Shown: piece by piece, positions 21,691 to 32,340 of the stretch
Position numbering within the stretch: position 1 is the stretch's first letter
Layout: every line of letters starts with the position of its first letter
Assembly: GCA_015698045.1 (NCBI GenBank)
Contig: BLAL01000079.1
Location: 434,001-498,000 of the forward strand
Direction of reading: 5' to 3'
From: Rhizophagus clarus
Lineage: Eukaryota; Glomeromycota; Glomeromycetes; Glomerales; Glomeraceae
Length of the DNA: 64,000 nucleotides
The notes under the pieces: model-generated
Told to the model about the DNA's origin: nothing
Seen by the model: the letters and a program-made list of their open reading frames with translations, nothing else
The model's database searches: none
Made by a program: the position numbers and the translations under genes

Positions 21691-22140
21691 GAGAAGAACT
21701 ATTAATTGGGTAGATCAATCAACCTCTTCAAGCACTTCAAGATCACAAAGTGATCAAAAAATACAAATACTGGCTCCTATACAAGGTAATAGTTCCATTA
21801 GTGAATATTTTGAGTCAATAAAATTTTATGTTATAGCTTGAAATAAGGATTTGGATAATGTAAATATTAAAGTAAAATTTATTGTTGGATTATTATTAGA
21901 TAATAAAAAGTGTTCAGAAGAATTTGAAGTTAAAAACCACTAAAAGAGATAGTTAAATATTTAAAGCTTTTCAGATGTAATGAAAAAAATCTTAGAAAAA
22001 AATTATTTTTCAGAATTTCATCTATAAATTAAAATAAAGTCAAATTATGGGAAATGAATCTCTCTTTAAATAAGTTGATAGAAAGGCTTGAAATACTAGA
22101 ATAATTTTCTAAATAATGTAGAGTACCAATTATTCAGATC
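21691..22140 (+). pseudogene. Decayed ORF beside integrase remnant
   Basis: Starts MRRTINWVDQSTSSSTSRSQ and continues GNSSISEYFESIKFYVIA, stop, NKDLDNVNIKVKFIVGLLLD. The part 'ISEYFESIKFY...VNIKVKFIVGL' resembles Gag-like sequences of fungal retroelements, but it could be an accessory protein of the same Maverick-like element. It is broken by stops. Confidence 0.35.
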
Positions 22141-22270
22141 TGTTTAATTTATTTTTTTGAATACCTATATATTAACTATATTTAATTATGATTTTTTTTC
22201 AGATATATTGCATATACAGTAAATAGGTTAACAATATAGGTAACTGGTATGAAAAATAATACTATATATA

Positions 22271-23202
22271 CAGTTCTCGGTGAAAGTAATGGCGGTCAGT
22301 TTTTTAATATAACGCATAAATTTTATAATGAATTTATGAATTTTTTTTTATTTTCAGAAAGAGAAGTCAAAAATACATATATTTTATTATTTAATAAATA
22401 TTGGGTTTGACCTCTATCTGTATCAAAACATGCTTCAATTTGATTTTGCATGCTATTATCGTTAATAACCTTGCTATCAATAACTATGCTATTTTCGAAA
22501 TTATTTCACTCCTTTCTAAATAAATTGAGAAATAGCTTGTACCATTTTTTTCCTTTTTTTGCATTACCATTTTCTTAATATACTGCATCAAAAACAAACA
22601 AAAATTCTCATTGGGATTTGAGATCTGGGCTTTAAAATGAACAAAAAAAAAATCATTATTGAAAGAAAAATTTTCATACCACCTTAATATAATTATTTTA
22701 TATCATCATAATAAAAAGCTTACCAATGGTCTAAAAAAACGTTTGATTAGTCAAAAATACACATATTTCAAAGTTTTCATGATGAAAATTAAAAAAATGT
22801 GAAATGATGATCATTTCGATTCTGGCAGTAATTTTTTATGATATAAGTTTAGTGCGACACTTTGAATAAAAATATTCAGAATTTTGGCATTTTTTGTAAG
22901 AAAGGGATACATTGTTTTATACGAATGCAAAAATTTCCAATTCAATTAGAAATTTCCTAAAAATTTGTTTCATGAAAAAGTTACCAGCCTTGTAAGTAGA
23001 ATTTATTGTAATAGAAGCTATTGTGGGTAATAAAACAGGAATAATGTCAGTATTTGAAATTACTTTTTTTTTATTGCTTTTTAAATGAGCATATTATTGT
23101 TCAATTTGGTATAATAAGTAATGATTTAATCAAGGTAGTAATAAAGTTATAACCAAATTAAGAAGCGGTATTCTCATCGCCATTACTTTTGCCAGGGACT
23201 GT
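22271..23202. mobile_element. Tc1/mariner-like element (932 bp), inactive
   Basis: Termini are CAGTTCTCGGTGAAAGTAAT and, in reverse from the right, CAGTCCCTGGCAAAAGTAAT; both flanks are TA (22269-22270, 23203-23204). The TA duplication and CAGT-type ends are hallmarks of the Tc1/mariner superfamily. The minus strand keeps short protein-like pieces such as MQNQIEACFDTDRGQTQYLL, but no usable transposase frame. Confidence 0.75.
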
Positions 23203-23790
23203 ACCTAATATTTTAGTCTAAAGAGTAGGAATTTTTGTTAGGACCAAATTTAGACCATCTTTAAACCAGAATTAATAGCAAAATTGGTTTTTGGAGGTTT
23301 TAGAAATATAAAATTGATACTTTTAGGATCTAAAGTAGATTTTGTTTGTGGTTTGAAAATTTTTTCCAAAAAGTTTTTATTTTTAGAGCATTATATATAG
23401 ATATATATATGTATAGTATTTGAAGTTGAATAATATTTTTTGAAAAATTATCTTTGGACCATTAGACCATACCATAATTATACTTGATTTTGGTTTTATT
23501 TTATGATTTTGATAGTTATTTGATATGTTTTTTGGTCTAAGGACTAGTCTGAAAATGATTTGAGAAGTATATATAAAAGATTAGACTAGGAGATATAGTA
23601 TTATTTTTATAGTATGGTTAAAGACATGCTTTTTTTGACGTAAAAAGCCTAACTGGATAGGAAATAAGTATGCTTTTCCTTCATGAAAAATGTATTGAGC
23701 TTCAGCCTGTCAGTTGCATAACTGATAACAAAGATCATTAAAATCTGATTATTGGATATAGAACAATTATATTTTAATAAATATCTTTTT
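23203..23790. other. AT-rich spacer
   Basis: No gene. It contains runs of TTTTAGAATT/TTAGACC-type words suggestive of an old repeat, without recognisable ends. Confidence 0.35.
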
Positions 23791-23800
23791 ATAATCACAT

Positions 23801-24512
23801 AAGGATGGTGCCGCAAATAAGCAATTGCGGAATAATTGTGATTTACGGTATTGCGGAACATTGCGGATTTTTAAACCTAAATATCCACAATTCCGCAATC
23901 CGCAATTGTCCGCAATTCCGCAAATATTCTGCAATTCCGCAAAGTACCGCAATTCAATTGCGGAATAATTGCGGAATTGCGGCACATTTGCAGAATTGCG
24001 ATACATTTGCAGAATTGCAATTTCGCTAAAGCAATCCAAAAAAATGTTGTGAAACGTTTTTTTTAATTAAAATATACTTTGAAAAAACATTTCGCAACGT
24101 TTTTTCTTTAAATTAATTAAAAAAACGTTGCGAAACGTTTTTTTTAATTAAATATACTTTGAAAAAACGTTTCGCAACGTTTTTTCTTTAAATTAATTAA
24201 AAAACGTTGCGAAACATTTTTTTTTAATTAAATATACTTTGAAAAAACGTTTCGTAACATTTTTTCTTTAAATTAATTAAAAAAACGTTGCGAAATGTTT
24301 TTTATTAATTAAAATACTTTGAAAAAACGTTTCGCAACATTTTTTCGTTAAATTAATTAAAAAAATGTTGCGAAACGTTTTTTTTATTAAATCGGTTCGG
24401 TAAACTGCCAAAACCGATCAGGTGAATTGCGGAATTGCAGTTCACTAACCGCAATTCAACTCCAAAATCCGCAATATTGCGGATTTGATAAATCAATTGC
24501 GGCACCATCCTT
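23801..24512. mobile_element. TIR element with 10-bp duplication (family 'AAGGATGG'), copy 1
   Basis: Perfect 16-bp inverted ends AAGGATGGTGCCGCAA / TTGCGGCACCATCCTT, flanked by a perfect 10-bp direct repeat ATAATCACAT (23791-23800, 24513-24522). Subterminal zones are dense in GCAATTGCGG-type words. The core is a palindromic satellite of about 115 bp units built on CGTTTCGCAACG / CGTTGCGAAACG. No transposase. A 9-11 bp duplication suggests the Mutator-like superfamily, but that is inference. Confidence 0.75.
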
Positions 24513-25128
24513 ATAATCACATAAGAATCTCAAACAATAGTAATATAACTCACATACAGATTTGCATAGAGTTTATATGAAGTTATTTTTTAAACTCACA
24601 AATTGAATTTGCATAGATTAGTTAATTTGGAAGTAACTCATATATTATGTTTATATAGAGTTTATAATAGATATATGTGGATTTATTTTTAAAAATATTA
24701 ATTTTGATAAATGTAAATTACAATTATAATTATACAGATATATATATTAAGATCATTATTTATCAATCTTTTTTTTGAAATTTTTTAAATATTATTTTTT
24801 TCAGTTATTAATACCAAAACATTTTTTAATTTTTATTTTTTCATATTTTTTTTGGTTATTAATACTAAATTTTTTTTTTTATTTTTATTTTTTTCATATT
24901 TTTTTCGAATTTATATGAAAATTTATTTTATTTTATTTATTTTTTCATTTTTTTTTCAGTATTTTATAACAAATTTTTTTTAAATACACAATATATAAAA
25001 AGTACAGAATGCTTTTATAAAAAATATTTAATAAATCATTTAATAATGTTAAAATATTATCATTTTCATTAGCTTTATATTTGCACGTCAGAGTTAACTG
25101 CATCTGCATGACATCTATTTACTATTTA
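24513..25128. repeat. AT-rich spacer with remnant of a dispersed repeat
   Basis: 24525-24620 (ATAACTCACATACAGATTTG...) is an inverted relative of 39770-39840, and more weakly of 30560-30660. The remainder is T-rich low-complexity sequence with no gene. Confidence 0.5.
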
Positions 25129-26312
25129 TAGGGTTCTGCACGGATCAGATCAGATCAGATTTTACCAGATTTAAATCTGATCTGACAGATCCAGATCTAT
25201 CAATTTTAAATCCGGATCCGTAATTTGGATATATATTTGAAATCCGAATTCGATTTGCAGACCTAAATTTAAAATCTGGATCCGATTTGAGTTTGATCTG
25301 AATCTGACCTGAATCCAATCTGAATCTGACCAAATTCAGATTTAGATAACAATAAAAAAAAATGATTTTAAAATCGTTAACAGTTAATAAAAAAATGATT
25401 CTACATTTTTTTTAAAATTGTTTTAATGAAAAAATGATTTTTAACGTATTTTTTAAAAATCGTTTTAATAAAAAAATGATTTTTAACGGTATTTTTAAAA
25501 TTGTTTTAATAAAAAAACAATTTTTAACAGTTTTTTTTAAAATCGTTTTAATAAAAAAATGTTTAACGGTTTTTTTTAAAATCGTTTTAATAAAAAAATG
25601 TTTAACAGTTTTTTTTAAAATCGTTTTAATAAAAAAATGATTTTTAACAGTTTTTTTTAAAATCATTTTAATAAAAAAACGATTTTACGCTTTTTTAAAA
25701 TTGTTTAATAAAAAAAAATGATTTTACATTTTTTTTTAAAATCGTTTTAATGAAAGAACGACTTTAACAGTTCTTTTTAAAATTGTTTTAATAAAAAAAC
25801 GATTTTAACAGTTTTTTTAGAATCGTTTAATAAAAAAAAACGATTTACATTTTTATTTAAATCGTTTTAATGAAAGAACGATTTTAACAGTTTTTTAAAA
25901 TCGTTTAATAAAAAAAACCAATTTTACGTTTTTTTAAAATCGTTTTAAATAAAAAAAATGATTTACATTTTTTAAAAAAATCATTTTAGTAAAAAAATGG
26001 TTTTTAACGTTTTTTTTTAAAAAAATCGTTTAATAAAAAACAATTTTAACTTTTAAAAAAAATTGTTTAATAAAAAAATGATTTTTAACATTTTTTTTAA
26101 AATCGTTTTAATAAAAAAAAACGATTTTACGCTTTTTAAAATCGTTTACCAAAAAAAATGATTTTACTTTTTTTTTAAAATCGTTTTAATAAAAAAACAA
26201 TTTTTATCAGTTTTTTTTAAAATCAGTTTAATAAAAAAATGATTTTACGCTCTTTTAAAATCGTTTAATAAAAAAAAAATGATTTTATATTTTTTTTAAA
26301 ATCATTTTAATG

Positions 26313-28281
26313 GGAAACTCTTTCCCACTCCGTGCAGTTCACAACGCAACAAAAATAATTTTTTTTTATTTTTTAAAAAAAAAAACTGTATATAAGTGAA
26401 ACGAATATGACTACACAATTAATAGTCGATGAAAACACAGGCTTTGACGCAATATATGAACAAGTTCAACGAGCTTCAATAATGAACAACTTTTTTGACA
26501 CTTTTATGACTTTACTGGATGACCAAAGTTTTGGGTGGGCCCTTAAACACTCTTCGTTATTTGCTAAAGACGCGAGCAAAGAGGAGTACCAAGGCTACCT
26601 GGGAAACTTCCTTCCAGAAATAATAAAAGAACGCCTTAATAAGATAGCAGACAAACGGAAATATGGAAAAAACCTCCTCTATATTCTTTACAGGGCCTCC
26701 TTCCTCATACACGAAGATGCCTTCAAGACTGCTGCGACCTTGTATAAGGACGGTGGGAAAATAAAGGATATACTGGCTGACTCAGATTCAGATGTGTCAT
26801 ATGATCCTAACCGGCTATCAGATGAATTTATGGATATGGAAATATCTATAAATAAAGAGCACCAATCACAATCTAGTGCTGCATCAACAAGTACCAATCG
26901 GAATGAAGATGGATCATTACGGAAGCAAGATAAACAAAAGGCTAAGGTTGTGGAACAAGTTATCCCTGACATACCCGCACCAGACCCAGAACCTGTTGTA
27001 ATACCTCAGCCACAAGTTGTACCCCCGTCTGCTTCCAGCTCCTCTTTAAAACCTACGGCCAAGCCTTTTGTATCTAGGACAAAAGGCGAGAAGAGCAAAG
27101 ATAAATCGAATGACCTAGGTGATGATGCTACACATATAATTACAGGCTATCGCCCTAACCCAAGTTTGGGTCAATACGTTCGCGATATCTTTATTTATGA
27201 TGTCCCAGCAAAGTGGGAGAATATTACATTACTCGACTATCTAAAGGTTTGGGGTAACGTAATCTCAGTGACCATTAAGAAACAGAAGAAGTATAAAACG
27301 GTTAGGTATAAGTTAGAGATTATGCACGCCTTCGACACTTGGGAACGAGATCACCTTTGGATAGCTCCCCTTGGACCTGTGGTGGTCCGTTGGTTTCCTG
27401 CCTCCTGGTCTCTTAAAGAACGTAAAGAAAGAGAAAGATTCCAGGCTGTTGTTCAAGGACCCCCGGATTCTTTTACAGCTGACGCTTTGGCAGTCAAGGA
27501 ACACCTAACAAATTTTATCAATCCCTTACATATTAAAGCTTTTAAAGAAGTTAAAAATCCAGACAGTACGCGCAAGATGATTGCCTACTTCGAAAGTTGG
27601 GAGGACTTACAGAACATCCTTAGTAAGGAATCATTTTGGGATGGAGCAAAACTCAGTTGGTGCCGCCATACCGTGCCGTCTTTTATTACGCGAAGGAAGG
27701 GTAGTCAGCGGTCTAATTCCAATAGGCAAGATGAACCTAACAAGCCGAATCAAGGCCCGCCTTCCAAACGTACCAAAACTAACTCAGGATCCAAGACAGG
27801 TTCTCCTGCCACCGGATCAAATCATGTCCCCATAAGGAGTCCGCCGAAGGATTCATCCCAATCCTCATCTGGTAATAAGACTGGAGGGAAAAACAAGAAG
27901 AGCCAGAAGACGAAGGATAAGAGTACTGCCACTTCCCCTCCAAAGAAGCTGTCAAAACGACAATTGCATGCTGAAATTGTAGAAATAAAGACAGTTTTGA
28001 TGGATTTTATTCGGAAGCAGTCCCAAACTTAGTAATGATTAGTAGGATATTCGTCTTGCTTCCCTAGATGAGATAGAATTTTTCTTTTTTTATACCTTTT
28101 TCCTTTTATTCGTTATATATATCTTAATTTACAGGCAATATGGTTGGAACGGCCCTTGGGTTACCCTTGGGTTATTAGTATTCTTTCGTAAACTTTTGTA
28201 ATGTGTGCGTAGCGCCCTACAATGTTTTAAATAAAGATATGCGTTATCAATGCCTTAAAAAAAAAAAAAAAAAAAAAAAAA
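26313..28281 (+). mobile_element. PolyA-tailed retroposon carrying only an ORF1-type gene
   Basis: The unit consists of a 94-bp leader, one long ORF, a 225-bp 3' region with AATAAA about 20 bp before a run of about 25 A, and then host satellite. The 17 bases TTAAAATCATTTTAATG occur immediately before it (26296-26312) and after the A-tract (28282-28298), as expected of a target-site duplication made by target-primed reverse transcription, although the target is itself a repeat. No endonuclease/reverse transcriptase ORF2 is present, so it depends on other elements. The intact ORF, A-tail and duplication suggest a young insertion. Confidence 0.75.
26407..28032 (+). CDS. LINE ORF1-like nucleic-acid-binding protein (541 aa)
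   Basis: An intact 541-residue ORF, visibly richer in G+C than its surroundings. The N-terminal ~115 residues are helical (FDAIYEQVQRASIMNNFFDT...NLLYILYRASFLIHEDAF). A charged, Ser/Pro-rich linker follows (about 120-245). Then comes a probable RRM-like fold beginning YVRDIFIYDVPAKWENITLL and continuing WGNVISVTIKKQ (about 257-330), a second RRM-like segment (about 360-420, KMIAYFESWEDLQNILSK), and a basic, Lys/Ser-rich tail (425-520) ending in a short helix KKLSKRQLHAEIVEIKTVLM. From memory, similar proteins are abundant in Rhizophagus; RRM-containing basic ORF1 proteins bind RNA in LINE elements. The Ser-Lys-rich C-terminus is the kind of region that binds nucleic acid non-specifically. The start is the first ATG after the leader. 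It could alternatively be a host gene retrocopied by LINE machinery. Confidence 0.7.
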   Translation: MTTQLIVDENTGFDAIYEQVQRASIMNNFFDTFMTLLDDQSFGWALKHSSLFAKDASKEEYQGYLGNFLPEIIKERLNKIADKRKYGKNLLYILYRASFLIHEDAFKTAATLYKDGGKIKDILADSDSDVSYDPNRLSDEFMDMEISINKEHQSQSSAASTSTNRNEDGSLRKQDKQKAKVVEQVIPDIPAPDPEPVVIPQPQVVPPSASSSSLKPTAKPFVSRTKGEKSKDKSNDLGDDATHIITGYRPNPSLGQYVRDIFIYDVPAKWENITLLDYLKVWGNVISVTIKKQKKYKTVRYKLEIMHAFDTWERDHLWIAPLGPVVVRWFPASWSLKERKERERFQAVVQGPPDSFTADALAVKEHLTNFINPLHIKAFKEVKNPDSTRKMIAYFESWEDLQNILSKESFWDGAKLSWCRHTVPSFITRRKGSQRSNSNRQDEPNKPNQGPPSKRTKTNSGSKTGSPATGSNHVPIRSPPKDSSQSSSGNKTGGKNKKSQKTKDKSTATSPPKKLSKRQLHAEIVEIKTVLMDFIRKQSQT

Positions 28282-29369
28282 TTAAAATCATTTTAATGAA
28301 AGAACAACTTTAACAGTTCTTTTTAAAATCGTTTTAATAAAAACGATTTTAACAGTTTTTTAGAATCGTTTAATAAAAAAAATGATTTTACGTTTTTTTT
28401 CAAAATCGTTTTAATGAAAGTACGTATTTTTTAGAAAAATCGTTTTAATGAAAGTACGTATTTTTTAGAAAAATCGTTTTAATAAAAACGATTTTATGTT
28501 TTTTTAAAATCGTTTAATAAAAAAAAATGATTTATATTTTTATTTAAAACGTTTTAATAAAAGAACGATTTTAACGGTTTTTTAAAAATTGTTTAATAAA
28601 TAAAAAAAAATGATTTTACGCTTTTTAAAATCGTTTAACAAAAAAAAATGATTTTACTTTTTTTTTAAAAATCGTTTTAATAAAAAAAATGATTTCAACG
28701 TTTCTTTTAAAAATCGTTTTAATAAATAAAAAATGATTTTAACAGGGTTTTCCTAAATCGTTTAATAAAACAAAACGATTTAACATTTTTTCTAAATTGT
28801 TTATTTAAAAAACAATTTAATGTTTTTTCCATTAATAAACAGTGTTATTCAAAAAAAAATGCCAATTTCAGCATTTTTTTTTCATAAAGTAATGTGAAAG
28901 ACCACCGTTTTGGCGTGTTTAATAGGTCATAGTTCTGTTCTGGCGTTTTTTTTGAAATTTTATAAATAAAAACGTGGAATCGCCTGTTCTGATGTTTGTT
29001 TTTTGCAACTTGGTATGTAAAAAATGCTGGAACCATCTGTTCCGGCGTTTCTTTTGCAATTTCATATATATAAAACGTTGGAATTATCTGTTTTGGCATT
29101 TTTTTTTGCAATTTTATAAACAAAAACGCCTGGATTAATGGATCTTATGATCTGATCCAGATCCAGCAGATCTGATCCAGATTCAATTCGACAGATTCGG
29201 ATTATACAATTTCAAATCTGAATCTGAACTTCAGATTCAAATTTGGAATCCAAATCCGATCCACGGATTATAATACTATAATCTGATCCGGATCTGACTG
29301 GATCAAATCCGGATTGGATCTAATCAGATCAGATTTTTTGTGGAACCCTAACTATCTATATTTTATCTA

Positions 29370-30320
29370 ACATCTCTATAAAAATAAAAGTAAGAAATTT
29401 TTTAAAGAAAATAATAATAACGTTTTTTCCAGCTTTTTTTTTTACCTTAATTTCAAAAGTCTAGTCATATTTTTTGTTTAGTAATATTACAAAAAGAAAA
29501 AAAAATTAATAACTTAATTAGTTAAAAAAAAAATAATAAAAAATCCATTCTTCCTTATCTTAATTCCAAAAGTTTAGATATGTTTTTCATTTAGCAACAC
29601 TATAAAAAAAAAAAATAAAATAAAAAATTAATAATTAAAATACAAACACTAAAAAACACCTTCTTTACTCTTTCTTACTTTAATTTCAAAAGTCTAGTTA
29701 TGCTTTTTATTTGGTAACATTATAATAAAAAAAAAAGTTAATAACTTAATTAGTTAAAAAACAAATACTAAAAGATACTTTTCCTATCCTTCCTTATCTT
29801 AATTCTAAAAATCTGATCATACTTTTCATTTAACAATACTACAAAAAAAAAAAAAAAAATAATTAATTAATAATTAAAAAACAAACACCTTCTCCATTCT
29901 CCTTTATTTTAATTCCAAAAGTCTGATTATACTTTTTATCTGGTAACACTACAAAAAAGAAAAAAATAATTAATTAATAATTAAAATACAAATACTAAAA
30001 AATACCTCCTAGTCTTTTTTATTTAAATTTCAAAAATCCAGTTATACTTTTATCTAGTAATATTATAAAAAAGAAAAAAAAAATTTAATAATTAAAAAAC
30101 AAATACTAAAAAACACTTTGCCATTCTCTCTTACTTTAATTCTAAAAGTCTGGTCATATTTTTTATCTGGTAGCACTATAAAAAAGAAAAAAAAATAATT
30201 AATTAATAATTAAAAAATAAATACTGAAAGACATCTCTCTTATTCTCTCTTACCTTAATTCTAAAAGTCTGGACATATTTTTTATTTAACAATATTACAA
30301 AAAAGAAGAAAATAATAAAA
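29370..30320 (-). repeat. Tandem array of intron + mini-exon cassettes (array C)
   Basis: Read on the minus strand, about eight units of roughly 115 bp. Each shows TTTTTTCTTTTTTATAG, a 40-45 nt core (TGCTACCAGATAAAAAATAT followed by GACCAGACTTTTAGAATTAAG), GTAAGAGAGAAT, a TTATTAATTAATT tract and the next T-rich tract-AG. Some units have mutated donors (ATAAAG) or acceptors. It lies directly beside the hAT-like copy 2, outside its end. The core sequence is unrelated to arrays A and B. Confidence 0.65.
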
Positions 30321-30366
30321 TTTCTAGATCAGATATTTGGATTATCTAATTAAATTAGCAAGTCAC

Positions 30367-30749
30367 ATGATCTTGCCTTTATACTGAATAATTTATTATA
30401 GCGTTAATAAATTTTTTATAATGAGGATCTGATTGGCCTAAACATTTACTTTGTTATATCAAGAGATGACTATAAATATTTTTATTTAAAAATTTAAAAT
30501 GTACATTTTTTTTATTAATAATATTATATATTTTACAAAATTTTTTTTTAATTAAGATGTAAGTAGGATCTCAAATAATACTAATATAACTTACAAATAA
30601 TCAGCATACATTTACTATTAATTTTACGCAACTTTTTATTTCATAGTAGTAATACTATGCAAACTTATATTTTAGTTAAAAAAATTTGTAAAATTTATAA
30701 AAAATTCATTAATGCTATAACAAATTATTTGGTATAAAGGCAGGATCAT
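30367..30749. mobile_element. MITE with long inverted ends (383 bp)
   Basis: The left 55 bp (ATGATCTTGCCTTTATACTG...) and the inverse of the right end (ATGATCCTGCCTTTATACCA...) are about 85 percent alike, flanked by GTCAC on both sides (30362-30366, 30750-30754). No coding capacity. Interior parts (ACTAATATAACTTACAAATAATC) are related to sequences at 24525 and 39770-39935. Confidence 0.65.
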
Positions 30750-30788
30750 GTCACAGGTCGAATAATGATAAATCAGTCACCAATCAGT

Positions 30789-32145
30789 AAGGATGAGTCC
30801 GCAAATAATTTTCAAAATCTGCAATATTGCGGATTTTGGAGTTGAATTGTGGTTAGTAATCTGCAATTCTGCAATTCTAATTATACTTCTCTGCGAATTA
30901 ATTACAGTTTTGGCATTACGTCTGTAAAAATATGCTGTAATTAATTGATCATCTGATAATCCATTTGGTATCAGTAATTACTGAAAACTAAACCAAATTA
31001 CTGATGTTGAATAATTAAAGAAACGTTTTTTTTATTAAATGTAAACCGTTTCGCAACATTTTTCATCAAATTACTAAAAAAAAGTTGTGAAATATTTTTT
31101 TTATTAAATTGTATATGAAAAAATGTTTCGCAACGTTCTTTCATTAATCTATTAAAAAACATTGTGAAACGTTTTTTTTAACTAAATTGTATATAAAAAA
31201 ATGTTTCGCAACATTTTTCATTAATCTATTAAAAAAATGTTGCGAACCGTTTTTTAACTAAATTGTATATGAAAAAACGTTTTGCAACGTTCTTTCATTA
31301 ATCTATTAAAAAACATTGCGAAATATTTTTTTAACTAAATTGTATATGAAAAAACATTTCGTCATATTTTTCATTAATCTATTTAAAAAAATGTTGCGAA
31401 ACGTTTTTTTTTATTAAATCTTATATGAAAAAACGTTTCGCAATATTTTTCATTAATCTATTAAAAAAATGTTGTAAAATGTTTTTTTTTAACTAAATTG
31501 TATATGAAAAAATGTTTCACAACATTCTTTTATTAATCTATTAAAAAAACATTGCGAAATGTTTTTTTTAACTAAATTGTATATGAAAAAATGTTTCACA
31601 ATGTTTTTCATTAGATAAAAATGCTGCGAAGCATTTTTTTAATTAAACATTTTAAAAAAAAATGTTTTTGGCATTTTTTTAATTAAATGCTTAAAAAAAA
31701 TGTCTTTTTTTTAAAAAAATAATGTTCTTTAGTATTTTTTTAATTAAACGCTTAAAAAAAAGTTTTTTTTTTAATTAAATGTTTAAAATAACGTTTTTAA
31801 GCCTTTTTTTTAATTAAACATTTAAAAATAATGTTTTTTTTACGTTTTTTTAACTAAATTGTATATGAAAAAACATTTTAAAAAAAAAATATTTTTAGTG
31901 TTTTTTAATTAAACACTTAAAAAAAACGTCTTTTTTTAAAAAAAATCTGCAATTACGCAATTACGCAATGTTTTCACAATTGAATTGCGGTACTAGCGGC
32001 TCTTTGCGGTATTGTAAAATATTTTCAGAATTGCGGACAATTGTAGGTTGCAGAATTGCGGAAATTTAGACTTCAAAATCTGCAATGTTCTGCAATATCA
32101 CAAATCACAATTATTCCGCAATTACCTATTTGTAGCACCATTCTT
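30789..32145. mobile_element. TIR element with 10-bp duplication (family 'AAGGATGG'), copy 2
   Basis: Ends AAGGATGAGTCCGCAAATAA and, inverted, AAGAATGGTGCTACAAATAG, flanked by a perfect 10-bp duplication ACCAATCAGT (30779-30788, 32146-32155). Subterminal GCAATTGCGG/TTGCGGATT words and an internal palindromic satellite with CGTTTCGCAACG / GTTGCGAAACG cores match copy 1. The satellite is longer here (about 31015-31950) and its right part decays into AAACGCTTAAAAAAA units. It has no coding capacity. Confidence 0.75.
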
Positions 32146-32155
32146 ACCAATCAGT

Positions 32156-32340
32156 TATCAATCAGGTATCTTATTGATAACTAATTGATTCAATTAGTAT
32201 TCAATTGGATGGCCAATTGATAGCTAATTTCTGCCAAAATCCATCATCAATCAATATGTTGATTGATGGTTGATTGATGATTGATTGATGGTCAAATTAT
32301 GGTCAAATTATGGTCAAATGATCAATTTTTGTAAAATCAT
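32156..32340. repeat. TTGATTGATGG-rich segment
   Basis: Dense repeats of TGATTGATGG, CAATCAG and ATTGATAGCTAAT words, with a GGTCAAATTAT triplet near 32290-32320. It looks like the subterminal region of another DNA transposon into which the preceding element inserted. No ends defined. Confidence 0.4.

Larger units (their letters stand above)
25129..29350. mobile_element. hAT-like satellite-bearing element, copy 2 (with nested retroposon)
   Basis: Starts TAGGGTTCTGCACGGATCAG and ends AGATTTTTTGTGGAACCCTA, flanked by ACTATTTA (25121-25128) and ACTATCTA (29351-29358), an 8-bp duplication with one mismatch. It is the same family as 9022-10065 in opposite orientation, with GATCAGAT subterminal zones at both ends and the GCCAGAACAG-type repeat block at 28850-29120. 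Its palindromic AAAATCGTTTT / AAAACGATTTT satellite is much longer here (25345-26312 plus 28282-28840) than in copy 1. A polyA-tailed retroposon interrupts the satellite. Confidence 0.8.

Noticed and set aside
23767..24039. Overlapping ORFs on both strands rich in IRNCPQFRNY-type repeats
   Set aside because: They are translations of the GCAATTGCGG subterminal repeats of the transposon at 23801-24512.
25412..25666. ORFs encoding ILKKTVKHFFIKT / FFKIVLIKK repeats
   Set aside because: Direct translations of the palindromic AAAATCGTTTT satellite in hAT-like copy 2, not protein repeats.
27313..27835. ORFs antisense to and in the +1 frame of the 541-aa retroposon protein
   Set aside because: Shadow frames of the real gene with no independent support.
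28845..29123. 92-aa minus-strand ORF with KMPKQ/KTPEQ repeats
   Set aside because: Translation of the ~50-bp GCCAGAACAG repeat block of hAT-like copy 2; the same DNA block occurs at 9200-9480.
25129..29350. A CRISPR-like array suggested by regular ~40-bp repeats
   Set aside because: Units are contiguous with no unique spacers, are AT-rich palindromes, and lie inside a eukaryotic transposon.
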